A stretch of DNA of 64,000 nucleotides from Epiperipatus broadwayi (GCA_028023455.1 JAQFVV010000017.1:3147501-3211500); one strand, 5' to 3'. Counted from the stretch's first letter, positions 36,201 through 47,165 are shown. A program made the numbers and translations. The notes: generated from the sequence alone by a model not told the origin.

Positions 36201-36739
36201 AATGCAAAAATATGCATTTAGTTTGCATGTCTTTATATTTTATTGATTGCCATTACCACAGATTTTTAAATTCCAAAATAACTTTAATACAATATGTTTG
36301 ATTTCAATATGTAATAGTTTAATTTAGAAAACACTAGTACATTAATAAATAATATCTTGATGTCAGTCAACAAATACATTTGTTAAAGATTTATCATTTT
36401 TCTGGATCAATGTTAATAGCTGGTTTTGAATATTGGTTATGAGAGAATTATGTAGATAAATGATGAAGCTTAGGAATTTGGTTGTGCAACTTTTATAAAT
36501 AAAGGCAACTGTCTTTCCAGACATAATTTTACAAACTGGGAATTTGTTACTAGTGAATTGAAGAAGGTAATTCTTTATTATAATTGTTTAGAATATGAAA
36601 TATCTAGATAGACATTTTTTGAGGGAAAGAATAATGATAATATTATCCATCTGGTTAATATGGGTTATTGTAAGGATTATAGATGTTCTTCCTAATAACA
36701 TTGATATACCCCATGACCACCATACCCATACTTGTACAA
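33286..36739. other. AT-rich intergenic DNA, 3.4 kb
   Basis: A 76-codon plus frame (33432-33662) and a 101-codon minus frame (36228-35923) have no recognisable motif. A- and T-runs are frequent near 34700-34840. I see no repeats with paired arms and no RNA-like boxes. Confidence 0.35.
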
Positions 36740-37640
36740 GCTGTTAAAACAGAAATAAACTCTCTATACTGTAGCATCACCTAGTGCAAGCCTTAGGAAT
36801 CAATGGATGCAAAAAAGTTTGTGCAAAAAATCGTAATCTAGTGCCTACCAATATCCCCAGACTAGTGTCTAGCTTGTGGTCTTCATCAGTAAAGAGTCTT
36901 GAAATTGAGAACAGTGTCTAGATCTTAAGATCTAATGCAACCATCCAGCATCCATCTTTTAACTTTTTAGTTATTTATAAAGCTGTGAATCCAAATTGAA
37001 AACACAATAATATTTTCAATCCAATCTCATTTACTAATATAGTCATCTAGATATGAACCCAGTTCATTCTCTATACATTTTAGCATCTTTGGTTTTTTTA
37101 ATAATCATAATAACCACAATCCCAAGAGCAAAGATAGGTTTTAAATCACTAAACATCACATGATCTCACTTTTCTATGCTTATGAAAGCTGTTAAAACAA
37201 GAAAACTCTCCATATAACTTGTATAAGCATAGGAGGTGGAGATAGTGTGAAGTTTAGTGGTTTAGTATCAATCCTGACCATGATTATTATTATTAAATAA
37301 CCAAAGACACCAAAAAATGTAGATACTACACTGAGTTCAGATTTGTATGACTATACAAATAAATGAGCTTGGATTGAAACCTTATTGTGTTTTCACTTGA
37401 ACTCATAGCTTTATAGTTAACTAAAAGGTTAAAAAGTGGGATGCTGGGGGGAGGAGTTGCATTAAATCCTAAGATCTAGGTGCAGTACTCTCAGATGCAA
37501 GACTCCTTATTGATAAAATCCATAAGCTAGAATTTAGTCTGGAGATATTGGATAAGTAGGCATTAGATAGGGATTCTTACATCCATTGATTACAATGATT
37601 TTTACTGGGTGGCACTACTGTATGTAGAATTTATATTGTT
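36740..37640. repeat. Inverted-repeat family A, full-length pair of arms
   Basis: The left arm begins GTTAAAACAG then AACTCTCTATACTG, and the right arm ends TGGCACTACTGTATG then TTGTTTTAAC, its inverse. Left half: a minus-strand hammerhead-like motif at 36854-36895. Right half: the plus-strand counterpart near 37490-37550 is decayed (TTGATAAAATCC in place of the core, GAAT for GAAA). The middle carries another palindrome (37150-37260; CTATGCTTATGA with TATAAGCATAG), suggesting nested or rearranged copies. Confidence 0.8.
36854..36895 (-). ncRNA. Hammerhead-like motif, family A
   Basis: Minus strand: helix I TCTTTA, CTGATGA, helix II region AGACCACAAGCTA (AGC/GCT weak), GACA in place of GAAA, palindromic helix III ACTAGT-like (CACTAGT), base C, helix I TGGGGA. 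Helix I pairs at six positions with three T-G. One change in the second core segment. Confidence 0.42.
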
Positions 37641-38540
37641 TTAACATTGACATATACAATTTATTAATAATATTAAAGCTATCATGCATGTTATCAATCA
37701 TCCACAAATGCTACATGACCTAAGTGTTTCTTCTCAATGTATCTTGCATGCAGAGAAACATTGATCATTGTCTAGTACATATTTTATGGTGCTCACCACA
37801 AAAGAGGACTCAACTGTATAATATAAAAAGAATAAAAAACTCACTTTATTATTCATATAGATTAATGTATGCAAAGAATATATATATATGTGTGTGTTTA
37901 AACATAAATGATTTTATAATGGATCAAATTCATGCGATGCTTTTTCAAGCGCCAGAAAAATCTTTAATACAAGAGCCTTTAGCTCTCAAGCAAGGTCTCT
38001 ACCACTATACCGAAACATATTGGGGCTAAAATCAGCAAGGATAAAGTATTTAACTTTGAAGAAATAATCTGAATAAATTACAGATAAGAATGGGACGATT
38101 ATTAATGTCTTGTCATTTTTACATTCTATTTTTAATAAACAAAACACATTTTAAATACCAATTTATAATATTTTTTATAACTTTATAAATGATGATATTT
38201 TCAATTGCATTATACAATTGTGTCAGTTGGAGAAAAAAATCTGTCTTAAAAAAAAAAGACTTTACAAAAAATTATCTTTTTATAGCTTGTAATTGTTTTA
38301 AAACAAACAAAAAACAAACAAACCAATAATCAGAGCTTACACAATATCTTTCAGGAGCAATGTTTATAATGGTTATCAAAAAAAAAAAATTAAGTACGCA
38401 GGATCCAGATTTCAAAACTTATCGCTGACAAAAGTTATAAACCATGGTACTTATCTGTGAATATGAAGCAATAACACAGAATAGAAATTTAATAAACTAT
38501 CTTATCTAACATCTACTGAATCATTCATTCTTTTCCTATG
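37641..38540. other. Intergenic DNA with a weak tRNA-like segment
   Basis: On the minus strand at about 38025-37960, GGTATAGTGGTAGAGACC resembles a tRNA A-box and GCTTGAGAGC a loop with anticodon TGA, but the expected B-box is poor. It may be an old tRNA-derived SINE head. Nothing else supported. Confidence 0.35.
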
Positions 38541-38790
38541 CTTATACAGTTGTTAAAACAATAACAAACTCTCCATACAGTAGTGCCATCCGGTGCAAGC
38601 CTTGGATGCAAGAAGATTTGTGCACAAAGTCCCTATTTAGTGCTTACTCATCCAATATCTTCAGACTAGTTTCTAGCTTGTGGCGTTCAACAGCAAGGAG
38701 CCTGGGATCTGAGGGTGCTGCACATAGATCTTAATATCTAATGTAACCCTCCAGCAGCCACTTTTTACCTTATTAGCTGATCTTGAATTG
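38541..38790. repeat. Inverted-repeat family A, left arm only
   Basis: GTTAAAACAATAACAAACTCTCC-type start (38554), TGCCATCCGGTGCAAGCC, GATTTGTGCACAAAG, and the hammerhead region in which GAAA and palindromic ACTAGT are kept but the core is CTGTTGA. Ends near GTAACCCTCCAGCAGCC. Confidence 0.8.
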
Positions 38791-38879
38791 ACAAGTAACA
38801 TGCTGCAGGAGACATTCATTATAAGAAATCAACCTCCACAATTAGTACTTGATGCACTAAACATCATATGATCACCATT

Positions 38880-39200
38880 CTTTAAAATTACACAAGCTGT
38901 TTACACAGAGGCTAAACTCTCCATATAGTAGCACCACTCAGTGCAAGCCAGAATAATCAATGGATGCAAGAAGATTTGTGCATACAATTTCTATCTAATG
39001 CCTACTCACACAATATTCCCAGACTAGTTATTAGCTTGTGGCCATGAGAAGCCTTGGATCTGAGAACATTGCAGCTAAATCTGAGGATCCAATGTAACCC
39101 TCTAATAGCCACTGCTTATATATTTAGTTAACTATAAAGCTTGCACTGGGTGACTATACTATATAAAGAATTTATTACTGTTTTATGAACTGAAGTAATA
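38880..39200. repeat. Inverted-repeat family A, copy with both ends
   Basis: Starts AAACTCTCCATATAGTAGCA and ends TTGCACTGGGTGACTATAC then ACTGTTTTATGAAC, the inverse. The hammerhead core is deleted (CTCATGGCC), while the palindrome ACTAGT and TCTGGGAATATTG remain. The space between this copy and the one at 38541 shares TAAACATCATATGATCACC, also seen upstream of the copies at 37140, 42690 and 61595. Confidence 0.8.
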
Positions 39201-39765
39201 TCCTTACAAATTATTTGTTTAGTGATAAATCATTTTCAAATTCTAGTAAATATATATATAAACAATTCAGTTTAATATAAAAATTGGAAAATATGTATAT
39301 ACGTCTGCACTTGTATATAAGGAGAATCTGTAATGAAGATGTAAATGATTATAAGAAGAAAAACAAATATGATATGAATTTCTTTTTTTAGGAAAGCAAA
39401 ATAATCTCTAATGCCAGTATTCAGATATCAAAAACAACAGCCGAAAATTTTTTGCCTTAGTCACTTGAGTTCCTTAACTTTTCTCACCATAAATACGAAT
39501 CATTCATTTATAATGATAACATTTTTTATTTGTTACACCAACAGCAACACCCTTTGACTATAGTTATCATTTAATTATAAAACTTAGTTAATAAAGATGA
39601 GCTTCTATCACATCTAGAGTATTTTTACCTATTTTTCTTATGGCTGTTTCTACTTTTATTTGTAAGTTATTTAGAACTTTTTCTCATGGTTTGAGTCATT
39701 TCATTGAAAATAATTTTTTTTTGATGCAGGCATATATATGTATAAAGTGTTATATGTAAAGTTAT

Positions 39766-39767
<2 letters not shown>
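39201..39767. other. AT-rich intergenic DNA
   Basis: No supported feature. Confidence 0.4.

Positions 39768-39840
<73 letters not shown>
39768..39840. repeat. (TA)n microsatellite, about 73 bp
   Basis: Uninterrupted TA dinucleotides. Long perfect runs like this are unstable and may be variable in length. Confidence 0.97.
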
Positions 39841-39843
<3 letters not shown>

Positions 39844-40079
39844 TGCAGAAGTTTATTCCTATTTTGGAAGTTCTACAAGATAATATGATGTATTATGAGT
39901 GACGGAAAAATCAAGCTTTTGAACTATTTTTTTGTGATTTTGTGAAGCACAAATCAAAAGACGCACTGATTTAATGGTAGAATTTTCATTTGAGATGATT
40001 AAAAGCAAAACAAAAAGTTTCAATTTCTTAGTGTTTTCCTGAAAGTTTGTGATGATGTTGTTTTAGTTATATTTATAGA

Positions 40080-40665
40080 TTGGACTATTTCCATTACCTA
40101 ATATTAGTATTGAATGTCTTTAGAAAAACTTTATTTAAATATTCCAAATACATTCAACTATTAGTACATAGCACACAGGTTAGTATATGCACAACGTTTT
40201 GAGAGGTATTATTCTTTCCTCTTCTTCAGGTGATGGTGGCCTGACCAGTGATAGACTAGCATGGGAATCAAATCTAGGCTCTTAAATTCTTGAATATTGA
40301 ATTTTGAGGACAGTACTAGCATGGGAATTGAACCTAGACCCTTAGATTCTTGAGTTAATGAATTTTAAGGTAATGTTCTAATCAATTGAGACATGCTCAG
40401 TTGGTTAGAGTGTTACCTTAAAATTCAATACTCAACAATCTAAGAGTCCAGGTTTAATTCCTATGCTAGTGCTGTCACTGGTCAAGCCAGAAACACCTGA
40501 AGAAGCAGGAAGGATAATACTTCTTGAAACATTGTGAATGTATTAAGTGCTATTAATAACAGTTAAACGTATTTGGAATATTTAAATAAAGTTAAATTTT
40601 TCTAAAGACATTCATTCAATACTTATATTAGATGATGGAAATAGTCCAATATATAAATGCAATTC
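40080..40665. mobile_element. Two family 2 SINEs head to head (inverted dimer)
   Basis: The left unit (about 40080-40395) is on the minus strand and the right unit (about 40390-40665) on the plus strand, joined at their tRNA heads: GACATGCTCAGTTGGTTAGAG at 40388 begins the right one. The right unit has the B-box-like GGTTTAATTCC, then ACCTGAAGAAGCAGG and CTTCTTGAAACATTG, and ends ATGGAAATAGTCCAA. The left unit has an internal repeat: ACTAGCATGGGAATC and ACTAGCATGGGAATTG, 60 bases apart. CTGAAGA and GAAA flank a hairpin-like block here, weakly hammerhead-like; the outer helix does not pair well. Confidence 0.82.
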
Positions 40666-41029
40666 CAATTTCTTAGCTTTTAAATTTACTGTATGTCTAC
40701 GATAGTAATTATTTATTCCAACTCAAAAAAACCAATTATAGAATGATCTTAAAAGTAAGAATACTTTGAATGCAACTTGTAGAGTTTAGTTTAATTATTC
40801 TGGCTCTTTATAAGCTGGTGATGGAAGAACATTCTTCGACAACTTTTGGCTTGGATAGTTATCAGTTTGAGCTGCGATTTAATCGTTGCACAAAAAGTTG
40901 TGGATGTTAAGATGAAGAAGAGACATCAATGTGTTGCTGTAGCATTTAACTAAATTAGCCATATAGGGGACTGCCATTCTACCAAATTTATTGTATAGAA
41001 ATGAAACATTAATTTTCTATTGACATATC
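40666..41029. other. AT-rich intergenic DNA
   Basis: No firm feature; may include the upstream part of the coding-like stretch that follows. Confidence 0.35.
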
Positions 41030-41296
41030 TTAAAGACAGACGGGGGAAACATTTAAGGATACTTTCCAAGCTTTTCAACATGTAAAGATTATAAACCAGC
41101 TACTCTTCATCTTACTGACTGTGATGATCTTGAAGCTAAAGCAGCTGAACTTGAGTATCATTGTTTAAATAGACTCGGATCCTATATTATGAAGATTATT
41201 TCAAAAGTAGTAAAGAAATGCAATGCTGATAGCTGCTTTCAATGGAAAAATATGATTGAGGAACAAATACATTGGAGAAGTAAAATTAGATAAGGC
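41030..41296 (+). pseudogene. Unrecognised coding-like fragment with one frameshift
   Basis: QTGETFKDTFQAFQH (41038-41085) runs into, after a one-base shift, KDYKPATLHLTDCDDLEAKA and then a Leu, Ile and Lys-rich stretch ending QWKNMIEEQIHWRSKIR with TAA at about 41291. The second frame is open for about 66 codons with a balanced, codon-like composition and three Cys. No family recognised. It may be a retrocopy or transposon gene piece. Confidence 0.35.
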
Positions 41297-41567
41297 TTGA
41301 TGTCTTTAAAATATTTGCTACAGAAGAAAAAAAAACATTATTGCAAGTTGTCAAATAAATAGACTATGTAATATTAAAGGTGGGAATATTGACTTTCTTG
41401 GATTAATTTATGCTGACATTCAAAATTTATCTTTAACTTATGGCTCTCTTTTTTTTCTAAAGTTAGAATAACCATATTCATTTATAATAGCAACTGTGTG
41501 TAATGCATAATATATTAATGCCAATATTAAACTTTAAATTAAATATAGTTTACTGCATATGTAAACA

Positions 41568-42145
41568 ACAAAGGGAATAAATCACCTTCTTCCAGGTTAT
41601 AAATTAAAAGCACCTTAAATGTTCAACAAAAGACCAAAAATAAAATGAATCCACCTATTTATGAAAGCTCTGATGTTTATGCGCATACTTTGTCAACATT
41701 GTTGGTAATTCAGAGTAAAATTAATTTATCAGCCGGATGAAATTTGGATCTAAAAAATTATTAAACTCATGATAAAGCTCCCAAGAATAGATGGATTTAT
41801 TTTATTCTTAAGTTTTGTCAACATTTAGGATGCTTTTAATTCATAGCCTAGGAGGATATTTACTCCCTTCCTTTGCATATATATTGAGATATGTTTCATT
41901 TAAAGTTCGACATGTTGAATCTTACTTAATTATTATAACCAGTGTATTAAAACAGAGATGTCCATATTCCATCTGGCTGATAAATTAATTTCACACTAAT
42001 TTACCAACAGTGTTGACAGAGGTATGCTTATAAGCATGAGAGCTCTTAGTAATAGCTGAATACTTCATACTTTGTTCAACATTTGGAGTGCTTTTAATTT
42101 ATAAGCTAGGGAGAGTGATTTATTCCCTTTCTTTACATAATGTCT
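41568..42145. repeat. Foldback/tandem repeat family B, copy 2
   Basis: Begins AACAAAGGGAATAAATCACC and ends, inverted, GTGATTTATTCCCTTTCTTT. In the middle is a further inverted end (TTTACTCCCTTCCTTTGC at about 41860), so it has the same two-unit layout as 24281-25000. Internal markers AATGTTCAACAAAAG, TTGTCAACATTGTTGG and TCCATATTCCATCTGGCTG are shared. Confidence 0.78.
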
Positions 42146-42204
42146 ATATTGTATGTTATTCAGCTTCCAATAACTTCCAATTGTGATATTACTGAATATT
42201 ACCA

Positions 42205-42320
42205 TATAATACTAAATAATCCATGCACTTTACTACTGGTACACAATGCTTTATTTACTACCCTCTTTTGCAATTTACAGTTTTGATTCCCTATCAATCT
42301 TTTTCAGAACTTTTATATCT
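42205..42320 (+). repeat. Fragment of the 19.6-kb foldback family
   Basis: ATAATACTAAATAATCCATG, CACTTTACTACTGG, TTATTTACTACC and CAATCTTTTTCAGAAC follow the order of the left arm at 19633-19722. The hammerhead region is decayed (CTGAAAA, GAATC for GAAA). Confidence 0.75.
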
Positions 42321-42699
42321 CCTAACTTCAACTGCAAAAATATTCATGAATACTCAATTGAATATTCATGTATTATGAACCACCGTAGCATTGAATGAAT
42401 ATCACTGTTTTAAATTCATAATATTATCATGGTCAGCTTTACCACTATTCTTTATTATAAGCCAATAATGCTGCAACCCTACTTCTTTTTGGATTTAAGA
42501 TTTTTCATCGTTTTGATTGATTCAGAATTTTTTGTAATGTACCCCAGTGGTGAGTGATAGACTTGATAGCTAAACGTTTTGGGGTCAATATAACCTCCTG
42601 AGCAATTAACTATTTGATTATTAATCTTGTACAAAGCTGTCACATGCTATCCCAAGCTATTGCCTTTAAGCCAATAAACATCGCATGATCACCATTTAT
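42321..42699. other. AT-rich intergenic DNA
   Basis: No supported feature. Confidence 0.4.
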
Positions 42700-42855
42700 T
42701 ATGCTTGCTTATAGCTGTTATTAAAACAGGTAAAACTCTACTTACAGTAGTGCCACTCAGTGCAAGCCAGAGTAATCAATGGATGACATTGATTACTCTG
42801 GCTTGCACTGAATGGCAATACTATATGGAGATTTTTGCCTGTTTCTATTGCCTTT
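42700..42855. repeat. Inverted-repeat family A, minimal palindrome
   Basis: Only the outer arms remain. AAACAGGTAAAACTC, TAGTGCCACTCAGTGC and CCAGAGTAATCAATGG (42726-42782) face ATTGATTACTCTGG, GCACTGAATGGCAATAC and TTTTTGCCTGTTT (42788-42845), joined by about six bases. It shows how far the inverted ends of the family extend (about 57 bp). Confidence 0.9.
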
Positions 42856-43146
42856 AAATTATTTCTTTTTTGATTTATTTGCTCAAAGGTCTTAATATTC
42901 ATACTAATTAGATTTTTCTAACAGTGCTGTCATAATTCCATCTCAACTACTCCGATTTAGTCTTTCTTTTCGTCTTTGTTTTTAAATTAAAAACTTTATC
43001 TATTTTTTTTTTAATTAAGAAAAACATTTTTGACTAAGTTTAAGAAATTTTGCTTACCAGCAAGTTATTTTATACAGAGCCAATTGACACATAACTAGTA
43101 ACAATTTTTAAGCCATGTCGTAAGTGATAGGGTAGATGAATAATGA
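42856..43146. other. AT-rich intergenic DNA
   Basis: No supported feature. Confidence 0.4.
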
Positions 43147-43253
43147 TTTTTTTTTCTCATGTGTCATAACATCAGCTGGGAAGTGAACCCGCTAACCCTG
43201 GACAACTGCTTGTAAAGCAGCTGTCGCTGACCTCTCGACCACCAGTACTTGAC
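43147..43253 (-). mobile_element. tRNA-derived short SINE, family 1 (subfamily a)
   Basis: Minus strand: GTCAAGTACTGGTGGTCGAG, the D-arm AGGTCAGCGAC, the loop TTTACAA within GCTGC/GCAGT, GGGTTAGCGGGTTCACTTCC and ATGTTATGACACATGAGAAA with an A tail (T-run 43148-43155). Close to the copy at 31751. Confidence 0.85.
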
Positions 43254-44444
43254 AGATATTTTTGTTGAATTAATGAACACTATACATCTTAATGTACATA
43301 ATAAAATTGAAATGCTAGAACAAGTTCTATTAAAGGGTAGCACAAAAACTCATGACATCAGCATTGGTTATCAGAAACTATTGCCTGGTTCTTTAATTAA
43401 CCTTCTGGCAAGGGACACAACCTACACAAAACGTTCACTACCTACTATACATATTTATACAAAGAAAGATAAAAACAAATATAAATTGAAAGCACATAAT
43501 TCAAAGTAAGATTTTGTATACTAAATGAGTTTTTCTAGTATAAAGTATACTAATTTGCAGATTTGTTGACTCTAAAGAGTCTCTTGAAAATAGTCATGGC
43601 AATCAAATAACATAAAGGTCGCTAGCAGTTTATATAATTATTTCATAAGAAAACTTACTAAAAATTCATTTTTAAATTAAAAAAAAAGTTTATGATGTCT
43701 ATCTAAATTGCACCTAGTATTTTTTAAATAAAAAACATTCGGCTTGATTTTATTTATATCATTTTAAATTTATATATATTATTAGAATCTGATTACCGAT
43801 AATTCTTTTTTAATGATTTGTGTTAATTTGAGTTTTTAAATTTATTTATTTTTATTTAGTGTGTGGTACCACACATCAAAATTCAACACTACTTACCAAT
43901 CAAGATCTGCCTCCTCCATATAGACCAAAGAGGCCATCAGGACCTGATAAATTGGATACTCCTTGTAAATATGTACCATAATTCATCCTCACACTTTGGA
44001 GAATCTATAAATCCCCCACTTGTGAAACATATAATCACATCTATTCTGACCCATCCTGATTCTGTTAATCTTCGATCAGAGTTTTTTTAGAAGGGAGAAG
44101 GTATTAGAGTGCAATTATTTATTTTGGAGTTATTCCAGTCATGAATCCACATAGTGTTAATATCTTATGTGGGTAACTACTAAGAATTACTAGTAAGCCA
44201 GAAAGACACAACTGCCATTCAAAATTGCTGAGAAAATTAATTACTTCTATTGATTAAATTTGTCAGCTAATCTAGAATAAACATTACAAGTTCTCTAATA
44301 AAGCAAATAATCCATATTAATATAATTTAGATTAACATTAAACATAATAATGTATAGATCAAAAATATTGCAACATTCAAAATACTTTTTTACATAAAAA
44401 AATAGGTCATCAAAAGTCAGGATCAAATGTAGATTATAGTTAAT
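43254..44444. other. AT-rich intergenic DNA
   Basis: Frames at 43249-43509 (86 codons; ATG overlaps the SINE end) and 43863-44090 (75 codons) have no recognised domain. The first includes LLPGSLINLLARDTTYTKRS. Probably chance. Confidence 0.35.
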
Positions 44445-44512
44445 AAAGGGATTTGAACCTAGGATTTTCAGTCTACATTCATCTTTCACTTGATCTCAAA
44501 CAACCAATACAC
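44445..44512 (-). repeat. tRNA-like segment (Phe-like), probably a SINE head
   Basis: On the minus strand GAGATCAAGTGAAAGATG fits an A-box/D-arm, GTAGACTGAAAATC an anticodon arm with loop reading GAA, and AGGTTCAAATCCC a perfect B-box and T-arm sequence. The acceptor stem is not evident. It adjoins the foldback at 44520-44730, so it may be part of that element. Confidence 0.55.
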
Positions 44513-44519
44513 ATGACCA

Positions 44520-44730
44520 CACATATATGAAATAGATAAATAACCCCCAATATACCTATTTCATGACAAACCAACATTCATCAGTTGGGCCAGATCATAA
44601 TCTTCCATAACTATATACAGTGCTGGTTCGACACAAAATATACACATTGTGATCATTTATCTTTTTCACATGTGTATAGTCCCATGTATCAGTTGTATGA
44701 GATGGAGTGAAAAGATGAATACAGAATAAA
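44520..44730. repeat. Foldback with outward hammerhead-like units
   Basis: The left arm (CACATATATGAAATAGATAA through CATCAGTTGGGCC) and right arm (AGTGCTGGTTCGACAC through GATCATTTATCTTTTTCACA) are diverged inverted copies of each other and related to 27471-27841. The left carries an intact minus-strand motif. The right plus-strand motif lacks CTGATGA and has AAAA for GAAA. Confidence 0.72.
44546..44589 (-). ncRNA. Hammerhead ribozyme-like motif (intact core)
   Basis: Minus strand: CCCAA, CTGATGA, helix II ATG-TTGGTTTGT-CAT (three pairs next to the core), GAAA, helix III AT-AGGT-AT, base A, TTGGG. Helix I pairs perfectly over five positions. Together with 23977-24020 (ACCAA/TTGGT) it shows one compensated pair in helix I. 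Confidence 0.55.
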
Positions 44731-44959
44731 TATCCTAAGTTTAAATCCTCTATTCACTATAGTAAACATTCAACACAATGAATGAATAGATTAATTAAAT
44801 GTAGATTGTTTAAATCATATTTTTCAGGTTATGACTGATTTTTTAAAAATGTGTTTTATGTGCTTCCTTTTGGATTTAAGATTTGGATATATAATGAGGG
44901 TGAAATATAAATTTTGTAAACCATACAGTTAAATATGGAGAAAAAATATTGAGATTGTG
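44731..44959. other. AT-rich spacer
   Basis: No supported feature. Confidence 0.4.
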
Positions 44960-45565
44960 AGAAGAGGATTGAAAATATGGCCGATATTGCAATAATCCTG
45001 CCCTCCATTCGATAGATTCCTTTATGTTGCCCTAATCTAACTGTGTCAGCTGGAGATGGAGTCAGTGCACCTTTCTTGTAGTCTAATATCTGGGCATATT
45101 CCAGGTCTGTTGCCTGTATTTCAGGGAGCCTCTGTAAATCTCACTCCACTGACTCACTCATAGCCAACATGATTGCTGCAATACTCAAATTATCTGACTT
45201 GATATGACACTGGGGTAAATCTATAGAGTGCCAATTCAAGATATTGGCCACAATGTTATCCTTGCCTTGGCAATACACAACCCTATACCAGAATATGTGC
45301 AGGACTAGACTCCATTGAATAAATCGATCATTGGTCAAGTAACTGCTGTTCAGAAATTCTAAACTTTTATGATCGGTAATAACAATAATGTCCACCCCAA
45401 CAAAAATTGTTTAAATTTACAAAAGGCCCATACAATGGCCAATGCTTTTCAATAGTGGTATAATTGTTTTCCACTTCCTTAAGTGTTCAGCTGCAGAAAT
45501 ATAAAACCTTGTGGTGTTGCTGTTTGTCAATTTGAAATAAGACACACAATCCCATTGTTATCCTG
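44960..45565 (-). pseudogene. Ty3/gypsy pol fragment: RNase H to pre-integrase linker
   Basis: Minus strand from about 45560: LFQIDKQQHHKVLYFCS, then ENNYTTIEKHWPLYGPF, then DIIVITDHKSLEFLNSS, YLTNDRFIQWSL and VVYCQGKDNIVANIL. These are the successive RNase H blocks of Ty3/gypsy (family forms: E-NNYSTIEKE, TDHKALEFL, YCKGKDN-VADALSR). After about 20 codons the linker before the integrase follows: LPEIQATDLEYAQILDY and GIYRMEGRI. It has frame changes near 45480 and 45410 and stops near 45140. It covers the region just upstream of the part kept at 1-440 but is not a neighbour of it. Confidence 0.85.
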
Positions 45566-45714
45566 TAAGATGATCAATAGCATTAAAGACTGAATTACAA
45601 TGATCAACTTTAGAAACCAAAAACCATAATGTAAAAAGCAATAAAGAAAAATAAAGAAAACACTGAAAAAATAAAAAAGATGCTTGAATTAGAAACAGTA
45701 GCTGTATTTTTATA

Positions 45715-46030
45715 TTGGACTATTTCCATCATCTAATATATGTATTGAATATCTTTAGAAAAATTTAACTTATATTTAAATATTACAAATACATTCAACT
45801 GTTACTAATAGTACAACAAACAGATTAATATATGCACAATGTTTCAAGAGATATTAATCTCCCTCTTCTTCAAGTGTTGCTAGCCTGACCAGTGACTGTA
45901 CTAGCATGGGATTCAAACCTGAGATCCTTATATTCTTGATTATTGAATTTTAAGGTAATGCTCTAACCAACTGAGTCATCTTGCCAAAGGCAATAGTCAG
46001 TAGAAATTTCATATACTTATCTATGAGGTT
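45715..46030 (-). mobile_element. tRNA-derived SINE, family 2, best tRNA head
   Basis: Minus strand: A-box TGACTCAGTTGGTTAGAGC, loop around TTAA, long variable region, B-box GGTTTGAATCCC, then a CTTGAAGAAGAGG block facing CTCTTGAAAC, and the tail ATGGAAATAGTCCAA at 45715. The AAGAG/CTCTT pairing between CTGAAGA-like and GAAA segments is hammerhead-like, but CTGA is changed to TTGA. Confidence 0.85.
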
Positions 46031-46775
46031 CCTTCGGATTTCTCCACTTTTTCCTAAGAGCAAAATTTATTAGTGGTTTCCATACATTATGATAGTCACA
46101 CTTGATTGGCTTACAGGATTTTTGCCATTGTCATGTGAGCAACTAGAACATCATCATCATAAACCTTCAAGAAATAGCAACTGTTCTTTAATGAGACTAC
46201 AGCACATTTAGTGGATTGCTTTTATTCAATTACTGTTTCCTTATCAAAGTAAATCCTGTCATAGAACTTGAGTTCAGCACTTGATATGTATGTATATATG
46301 TGTGTGTTTAAATCCTTTCACAAACGTACCCATATATACATTTATATATCAGTAGTGTAGCTAAAATTTTTGGATCCCTATGTAAAATTTCAAAAAGAGT
46401 CCTTTTTGATATTTATGACGTATGCTTTAATATATCTTTGGCTATCTATATATAACAAAAGGGTCCGTAAAACTAAGGTATGTTGCCATGGCTTGTTTCA
46501 TGATGGTTGCATTGCCGTTGGAAAAGTAAATTATGAATGTGCGTACAATAATGATAATTCACAAATCAGACTCATCAGAGTTATTTTAACTGACTTTCGA
46601 AAAAAACGTTTTTTGTATCAAAATAAAAATGCAAGAGAACGGTAATAAAAAATAAATACAATTGATGTCACAACTTTAATAATTTTAAAGTATTAGTGTA
46701 CTATATTTTCTACAAACCAATTATATAATGATTAAATAGACGTTAGCATAGGATACTTATGTTTCATTAGTGAAT
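46031..46775. other. AT-rich intergenic DNA with an unrecognised 91-codon frame
   Basis: The plus frame at 46370-46645 reads, in part, CCHGLFHDGCIAVGKVNY. Cys and His are present but no known domain is recognised and no supporting context is seen. Confidence 0.3.
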
Positions 46776-46890
46776 ATTTCTGTAGTGTAATTTTCAGTAT
46801 ACCATTCTCATGCAAGTTAGGAACTGGTTTCTACCCACTTTTAACACCTTATGGAGGGATATACTCATAAACATATGATCAGTTTATGAT

Positions 46891-46930
46891 CCCCAAAATT
46901 TTGTGTTGAATCAGCACTCTTCAGTATGCC
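46891..46930 (-). ncRNA. Decayed hammerhead-like motif, left arm
   Basis: Minus strand: CTGAAGA, helix II GTGCTG-ATT-CAACAC (one mismatch), AAAA in place of GAAA, TTTTGGGG. Helix III is lost. Confidence 0.4.
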
Positions 46931-47165
46931 CAAACCACAATATCTTATACCCATATCCTATATCATTGTTCAATATATATATAAGTAGTAAATGACTACA
47001 GTTTATTTGATATATGTCAAATGTGCTGTGATACAAATCACTTAATAAAAGTATATTAATAATTTTTATTAGTCATTTATTAGATTAGAGATTATCCAAT
47101 AATGAATAATATTTCTGTAGTGTACTGAACAATGATAAAGATATGTGTAAGAGATTGTGGTCTGG

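Noticed and set aside
35923-36228. 101-codon minus-strand frame
   Set aside because: Starts with a hydrophobic low-complexity stretch, has no recognised motif, and no support from context.
43249-43509. 86-codon plus frame
   Set aside because: Its start codon comes from the end of an inserted SINE, and no domain is recognisable.
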